Assembly (NCBI GenBank): GCA_015494005.1
Contig: WGCB01000119.1
Span: forward strand, 1-5,885
Source of the DNA: Caldilineaceae bacterium
Lineage (GTDB): Bacteria; Chloroflexota; Anaerolineae; Caldilineales; Caldilineaceae
DNA: 5,885 nt
Direction of reading: 5' to 3'
The notes beneath the pieces were generated by a model. That model did no database searches, had not been told where the DNA came from, and saw only the letters and a program-made list of their open reading frames with translations. The translations under genes and the position numbers were made by a program. Of this stretch, positions 1 to 5,885 are shown piece by piece (position 1 is the stretch's first letter; the number at the start of each line of letters is the position of its first letter).

Positions 1-2759
<2,759 letters not shown>

Positions 2760-2762
2760 TCC

Positions 2763-4250
2763 ATGGGCGAGAAGTTCACCGACCGCATCGCTGGCCGAGT
2801 CCTGGCCGCGGATCTGACGGATCCCCACAGCGGCGAGGTGGTCCTGGAGAAGAACACCCTGCTGGACGACGCGGCCCTGAACACCATCGAACGTCACGGC
2901 ATCACCCGGGCCTACGTCTTCAGCGCCATGACCTGCGAGACTCGCTTCGGGCTCTGCCGCAAGTGCTACGGTGAGGACCTGGCCCGAGGCGGCCTCATCC
3001 GCCTGGGCGAGGCGGTGGGCATCATCGCCGCCCAGTCCATCGGCGAGCCGGGCACCCAGCTGACCCTACGCACCTTCCACACCGGCGGCGTGGCTGGCAG
3101 CGAGGACATCACCCAGGGTCTGCCCCGGGTGGAGGAGCTCTTCGAGGTGCGCACGCCCAAGGGCGAGGCGGTCATCGCCGAGATCGACGGCATCGTGGAC
3201 ATCTACTGGGAAGGGGACCAGCGCAAGCTGCGCATCACCCATGCGGAGGTCAAGCGGCGGGAGATCCCCGTGCCCGAGGGCTACGAGGTCCTGGTGACCA
3301 ACGGCGACCGGGTCCAGGAGGACACGGTGGTGGCCCGGAACCCGGACAACGAGGACGAGGTCATCGTTGCCGGCATGGAAGGCGAGATCTACGTGGAAGA
3401 GGAGGGCGACCAGACCGTCCTCATCGTGCGGCGAGAGGAGAAGCAGGTCTGGGAGACAGACATCCCGGCCAATGCTCGCCTGCGGGTGGTCAAGGGCGAC
3501 ACGGTGCGGGCCGGCGACCAGCTGACCGAGGGCTCCAAGAATCCCAAGGAGATCCTGCGCATCCAGGGGCAGGAGGCCTGTCAGCTCTACCTGCTGGAGC
3601 AGGTGCAGCAGGTCTACCGCAGCCAGGGTGTGAACATCCACGACAAGCACATCGAGGTGATCCTGCGCCAGATGCTGCGCCGAGTCATGGTGCGAGCCAC
3701 CGGGGACACGGAGTTCCTGCCCGGGGAGCTGGTGGACCGCTTCCACTTCCAGGATGTGAACAACGCGGTGGTGGCCAAGGGCGGTCGGCCTGCCAAGGCG
3801 GAGCCGGTGGTGCTGGGCCTGACCAAGGCGGCCCTGAACACCGAGAGCTTCCTGGCGGCGGCCAGCTTCCAGGAGACCACCCGGGTGCTGACCGAGGCGG
3901 CGATTCGAGGGCAGCGGGACGAACTCCGAGGCCTGAAGGAGAACGTGATCATCGGCAAGCTGATCCCGGTGGGGACGGGCTTCCGGGCTCGCCGCCGCTG
4001 GGAGGAGGAGAAGGCCGAGGCCATCGCCCTGGCCGCCAAGGCCGACGAGGAAGAGTTCGAGGAGATCGAACTGGACCTGGAGGACGAGGAGTTGGACCTG
4101 GCCGAGATCGCCGACCTGGCAGAGATAGAGTCAGGGGCTCTGGGGCTGATGGGCTTCCCCGGGGTGGAAGAAGACGGGGAAGAACCGGAGATCGACTTCG
4201 ATGCCCTGGTCAAGGAGGATCGGGACGAGATCGACGTGGATCTCTCCTGA
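2763..4250 (+). CDS. rpoC: RNA polymerase beta' subunit, C-terminal part (trigger loop, jaw, acidic tail)
   Basis: 495 residues continuing beta' in the same frame as the upstream ORF, starting at ATG one sense codon (TCC) after its TAG. Residues ~8-20 ([13 protein letters not shown]) match the segment after the variable linker in other beta' proteins, so no conserved sequence is lost. Cysteines at codons 2934, 2955 and 2964 (CX6CX2C) are the last three ligands of the second zinc site. The trigger loop is at about 3036-3125, with [18 protein letters not shown] (His codon 3078). It runs straight into [16 protein letters not shown], so the large SI3 insertion of E. coli is absent. Jaw and barrel-like sequence follow, then [14 protein letters not shown] (~3639-3680) and the conserved [13 protein letters not shown] / [12 protein letters not shown] block (~3867-3950). 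The last ~83 residues are an acidic tail. GAGGAG at 2745-2750 could serve as the ribosome binding site. It would assemble with the upstream fragment in the RNAP core. Confidence 0.95.
   Translation: MGEKFTDRIAGRVLAADLTDPHSGEVVLEKNTLLDDAALNTIERHGITRAYVFSAMTCETRFGLCRKCYGEDLARGGLIRLGEAVGIIAAQSIGEPGTQLTLRTFHTGGVAGSEDITQGLPRVEELFEVRTPKGEAVIAEIDGIVDIYWEGDQRKLRITHAEVKRREIPVPEGYEVLVTNGDRVQEDTVVARNPDNEDEVIVAGMEGEIYVEEEGDQTVLIVRREEKQVWETDIPANARLRVVKGDTVRAGDQLTEGSKNPKEILRIQGQEACQLYLLEQVQQVYRSQGVNIHDKHIEVILRQMLRRVMVRATGDTEFLPGELVDRFHFQDVNNAVVAKGGRPAKAEPVVLGLTKAALNTESFLAAASFQETTRVLTEAAIRGQRDELRGLKENVIIGKLIPVGTGFRARRRWEEEKAEAIALAAKADEEEFEEIELDLEDEELDLAEIADLAEIESGALGLMGFPGVEEDGEEPEIDFDALVKEDRDEIDVDLS
4000..4247 (+). 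other. Acidic C-terminal tail of beta'
   Basis: After the last conserved beta' motif ([14 protein letters not shown]) the protein continues for ~83 residues, of which about 35 are Asp or Glu and only four Lys or Arg. Runs such as [19 protein letters not shown] alternate acids with hydrophobics. E. coli beta' has a shorter tail of different composition. It is probably disordered or partly helical; its role is unknown. Confidence 0.75.
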
Positions 4251-4285
4251 CCCGTCGGGCGATCCGGCGCGGATTCTGCTTTCCA

Positions 4286-4318
4286 AGGGGGGCGGCGTTC
4301 CTGGAACGCTGCCCCTTT
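4286..4318 (+). terminator. Probable rho-independent terminator after rpoC
   Basis: A stem of about 14 bp pairs 4286-4299 with 4305-4318 (core GGGGCGGCGTT / AACGCTGCCCC, three G-U pairs) around the loop CCTGG. It lies 36 nt after the rpoC stop codon. The trailing T tract is weak (TTTCGCATTT), so termination may be partial. Confidence 0.65.
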
Positions 4319-4412
4319 CGCATTTCCTGGCCTTTGCTCCGGGGGATTGCCCAGCGCGAGGAAGAAAATCTCCGCGGGATAGCGGATGGAATCCTGCTTG
4401 TTTTAGACAGGC

Positions 4413-4422
4413 TCAAATTTGA
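4413..4422. promoter_or_regulatory. Perfect palindrome overlapping the rpsL -35 element
   Basis: TCAAATTTGA is a perfect 10-bp palindrome whose right half (TTGA) is the start of the -35 hexamer at 4419-4424. It could be an operator half-site pair or merely an AT-rich promoter-proximal sequence. No known operator is recognised. Confidence 0.3.
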
Positions 4423-4448
4423 CCTGAAGGAAGCCGCTGTGCTACAAT
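4419..4448 (+). promoter_or_regulatory. Housekeeping-sigma promoter of rpsL-rpsG
   Basis: -35 TTGACC (4419-4424, 5/6 to consensus), an 18-nt spacer, and -10 TACAAT (4443-4448, 5/6) preceded by TG at 4440-4441 (extended -10). The surroundings are noticeably more AT-rich than the coding sequence. Transcription would start near 4454-4457, leaving a leader of about 134 nt before rpsL. Position downstream of the terminator candidate and upstream of a ribosomal operon fits well. Confidence 0.8.
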
Positions 4449-4454
4449 TTGCGA

Positions 4455-4588
4455 TTGTGGGCCCGAGTGGCGCACACCTTGTTTTCTCTGGGACCAAAGC
4501 CTGAGAAACGAGGCTCGAAGCGATTATTAGCGCAGTTTTGTTCTGCTGGACGGAATCAACCAACCGCTGAGAAAGACGGAGGAATCTG
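4455..4588 (+). promoter_or_regulatory. 5' leader of rpsL mRNA
   Basis: Untranslated region of about 134 nt from the predicted start to the TTG codon. It contains two small hairpins: AGCCT 4498-4502 with AGGCT 4511-4515 (loop GAGAAACG), and GCAG 4532-4535 with CTGC 4543-4546 (loop TTTTGTT). GGAGGA at 4578-4583 is the ribosome binding site, 5 nt before the start. I recognise no known riboswitch or ribosomal-protein leader; the length leaves room for one. Confidence 0.5.
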
Positions 4589-5005
4589 TTGCCGACCATC
4601 AATCAACTGGTTCGTAAGGGTCGCAAGTCCAAGCCCAAGAAAGAAACCGCTCCTGCGCTGCAGTTCACCCAGAACACGCTGACGGGCAAGACCCGTCGGG
4701 TGAAGAAGGGCAACCCTCAGAAGCGCGGCGTCTGCACCCAGGTGCGGACCACCACGCCCAAGAAGCCGAACTCGGCGTTGCGCAAGGTGGCCCGGGTGCG
4801 CTTGACCAATGGCATCGAGGTGACGGCCTACATCCCAGGTGAAGGCCACAATCTGCAGGAGCACAGTGTGGTTCTGGTGCGGGGCGGCCGTGTCAAGGAC
4901 CTGCCCGGCGTGCGCTACCACATCGTGCGTGGCGCTCTGGACAGCCAGGGCGTGGATGCGCGCAAGCGGAGCCGCAGCAAGTACGGCACCAAGCGACCCA
5001 AGTAA
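4589..5005 (+). CDS. rpsL: 30S ribosomal protein S12
   Basis: 138-residue protein of the 30S decoding centre that helps monitor codon-anticodon pairing. The start is TTG at 4589, supported by the Shine-Dalgarno GGAGGA 5 nt upstream and by the family N-terminus [12 protein letters not shown]. Near-invariant motifs are present: [10 protein letters not shown] (residues 43-52), [14 protein letters not shown] (54-67), [13 protein letters not shown] (84-96) and [13 protein letters not shown] (99-111). Lys58 and Lys103 correspond to E. coli K43 and K88 (counting Met as 1), the classical streptomycin-resistance positions, so the protein has the sensitive-type residues. A ~15-residue insertion (about 28-42, basic) relative to E. 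coli is like that of Bacillus S12. First gene of the str cluster, with its own promoter, 83 nt before rpsG. Confidence 0.98.
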   Translation: MPTINQLVRKGRKSKPKKETAPALQFTQNTLTGKTRRVKKGNPQKRGVCTQVRTTTPKKPNSALRKVARVRLTNGIEVTAYIPGEGHNLQEHSVVLVRGGRVKDLPGVRYHIVRGALDSQGVDARKRSRSKYGTKRPK

Positions 5006-5013
5006 CCGAATTT

Positions 5014-5066
5014 CCGCATCGCCATCGGCCAGGCGGGGGATAGCCCTCCTGAGGCGATGGCGACGG
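5014..5066 (+). promoter_or_regulatory. Strong hairpin between rpsL and rpsG (candidate S7 autoregulatory site)
   Basis: TCGCCATCG (5019-5027) is the exact reverse complement of CGATGGCGA (5055-5063). The stem can extend outward by CCG 5014-5016 / CGG 5064-5066 with a 2-nt bulge. Inside, CAGG 5030-5033 pairs with CCTG 5048-5051 and GGG 5035-5037 with CCC 5044-5046. The hairpin ends 10 nt before the GGAG ribosome binding site of rpsG. There is no T tract, so a terminator is unlikely. In E. coli, S7 represses its operon by binding the rpsL-rpsG intercistronic RNA; an equivalent role here is inferred from position and structure. Confidence 0.55.
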
Positions 5067-5076
5067 TCACCTGTAT

Positions 5077-5091
5077 GGAGAGAAGGATATG
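5077..5091 (+). promoter_or_regulatory. rpsG ribosome binding site
   Basis: GGAG at 5077-5080 is 8 nt before ATG 5089. A second Shine-Dalgarno-like GAAGGA (5082-5087) is too close to the start to be the main site. An ATG at 5075 is in another frame and is not used for S7. Confidence 0.6.
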
Positions 5092-5562
5092 CCGCGAAGA
5101 AATCGGCCAGAGCGTCGTCCTGTGACGCCGGACCCGCGTTACAACAGCGAAGTCGTGGCCAAATTCATCAACAACGTGATGGAGCGAGGCAAGAAGAGCC
5201 TGGCTTCTCGGATTGTCTACCAGGCCTTCGACATCATCGCTGAGCGGACCGGCCGGCCTCCTCTGGAGGTGTTTGAGGAGGCGTTGAAGAACGCTACGCC
5301 GCTTGTGGAGGTGAAGCCGCGCCGGGTCGGTGGCGCAACCTACCAGGTGCCGGTGGAGATCCGGGCCGATCGCCGCCAGGCCCTGGCTATGCGTTGGCTG
5401 ATCAGCTTTGCCCGGGACCGGGGCGGCCGTAACATGGCTGTCCGACTGGCGGGCGAGCTGATGGACACCGCTCGGGGAGACAGCAAGACGGTCCGCCGGC
5501 GGGAGGAGGTCCATCGCATGGCGGAGGCCAACCGGGCGTTTGCCCACTTCGGCCGGCGCTGA
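5089..5562 (+). CDS. rpsG: 30S ribosomal protein S7
   Basis: 157 residues, the usual length for bacterial S7 (about 156). S7 binds the 3' major domain of 16S rRNA, nucleates assembly of the 30S head and contributes to the E-site/mRNA exit region through its beta-hairpin. Recognisable family segments are the basic N-terminus [40 protein letters not shown] (residues ~25-44), [17 protein letters not shown] (~75-91, the beta-hairpin), [11 protein letters not shown] and the C-terminal [17 protein letters not shown]. Start ATG 5089 is backed by GGAG at 8 nt spacing. It follows rpsL by 83 nt with a hairpin between them and no promoter seen, so co-transcription with rpsL is expected. The C-terminus ends in GRR rather than the more common RW. 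Confidence 0.98.
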   Translation: MPRRNRPERRPVTPDPRYNSEVVAKFINNVMERGKKSLASRIVYQAFDIIAERTGRPPLEVFEEALKNATPLVEVKPRRVGGATYQVPVEIRADRRQALAMRWLISFARDRGGRNMAVRLAGELMDTARGDSKTVRRREEVHRMAEANRAFAHFGRR

Positions 5563-5885
5563 TCCAGCCCCCCGTTTCCGGCCCCATTGCCCGGTCCCCC
5601 GGTTCGGAGCCTGTGTTGCCGTGGGCCATCCCTTGGGTGGAGCCACGTGATCCACGGAAAGGTGCGGCGGACTTTGTGTAGCGGCTGAACCGATTGCAGC
5701 GAGCGCTCTTTCGCACATACGTCGTTTTTGTTGCGGCGCCCTCTGGCCACAGATCGTTCTTGCCTTGTAGCATACCTGTTTTTGGGCAGGCAGTGAGTTC
5801 CTGTGGAGGGGAGGCGCCGCATGTTCTGTCTGGCGGCGGTGTGACCGGCGCAATCCGCCCGTACCGGATCTGCCCAGAGGGACCC
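5563..5885 (+). other. Intergenic region after rpsG with structured elements, no convincing gene
   Basis: At least 323 nt without a recognisable protein; fusA, which usually follows rpsG closely, has not started. The region contains a two-tier inverted repeat (CCGTGG 5619-5624 / CCACGG 5652-5657 enclosing CCATCC 5626-5631 / GGGTGG 5635-5640), T tracts at 5725-5729 and 5779-5783, mutually exclusive small hairpins (TGCCT 5761-5765 / AGGCA 5788-5792 versus CCTG 5775-5778 / CAGG 5787-5790), and a Shine-Dalgarno-preceded mini-ORF at 5821. It may be a promoter and leader for the next gene; no confident promoter was found. Confidence 0.45.
5821..5844 (+). other. Seven-codon mini-ORF with strong Shine-Dalgarno
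   Basis: ATG 5821 opens the peptide MFCLAAV and closes at TGA 5842-5844. It is preceded by AGGGGAGG (5807-5814) at 6 nt spacing, which is as good as the rpsL site. It is far too short to call a gene by coding statistics. It could be a leader peptide for the downstream gene or chance. Confidence 0.2.

Noticed and set aside
4449..4682. Short + strand frame overlapping the rpsL leader and start
   Set aside because: It overlaps the promoter leader and the certain rpsL frame, resembles nothing known and lacks a ribosome binding site.
5619..5657. Inverted repeat as a terminator after rpsG
   Set aside because: It is followed by AAAGGTGCGG with no T tract; more likely an RNA structure or chance.
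5694..5721. Promoter TTGCAG / CATACG with 16-nt spacer after rpsG
   Set aside because: The -10 matches consensus at only about half its positions and there is no extension; another candidate (TGGCCA / TAGCAT, 5744-5773) is similarly weak.
4915..5853. 312-codon open frame on the - strand across rpsG and the following gap
   Set aside because: Mostly antisense to rpsL/rpsG, with no recognisable motif and Arg/Pro/Ala-rich composition typical of shadows.

Overview
The window is a GC-rich bacterial chromosome segment carrying the end of the RNA polymerase rpoBC locus followed by the start of the str ribosomal-protein cluster, all on the + strand: rpoC (its first ~150 codons lie upstream of the window), then rpsL (S12) and rpsG (S7). 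The gene order is the common bacterial one. High GC, a Firmicutes/Chloroflexota-like S12 with an N-terminal insertion, and a beta' subunit with a long coiled-coil insertion suggest a Chloroflexota-type organism. That placement is an inference with modest confidence.

Layout. Positions 1-2759 encode beta' from just after the N-terminal zinc region to just after the bridge helix and end at an amber codon. Positions 2763-4250, in the same frame and only one sense codon later, encode the rest of beta' (trigger loop, jaw, C-terminal module and a very acidic tail). Positions 4251-4588 hold a probable rho-independent terminator, a very good extended -10 promoter and a ~134-nt leader for rpsL. rpsL (4589-5005) starts with TTG behind a strong Shine-Dalgarno. 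An 83-nt gap with a strong hairpin, a candidate S7 autoregulation site, precedes rpsG (5089-5562). Positions 5563-5885 have no convincing gene but contain imperfect hairpins and a tiny Shine-Dalgarno-preceded ORF. The usual next gene, fusA, has not begun by the window end.

The unusual content is in rpoC. (1) Beta' is interrupted by an in-frame TAG exactly in its variable linker between the bridge helix and the trigger loop, so the four cysteines of the second zinc site fall one on the first polypeptide and three on the second. It could be a natural two-piece beta' with a split site different from the cyanobacterial one, a read-through stop, or a single-base change or error. (2) A domain that reads like the helix-hairpin-helix C-terminal domain of the RNAP alpha subunit is embedded inside beta', between the active-site barrel and the secondary-channel rim region. 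(3) A ~185-residue antiparallel coiled-coil insertion follows the N-terminal zinc region.

Together the genes encode core transcription (RNAP beta') and core translation (30S decoding-centre proteins). The terminator and promoter indicate that the str genes can be transcribed separately from rpoBC.
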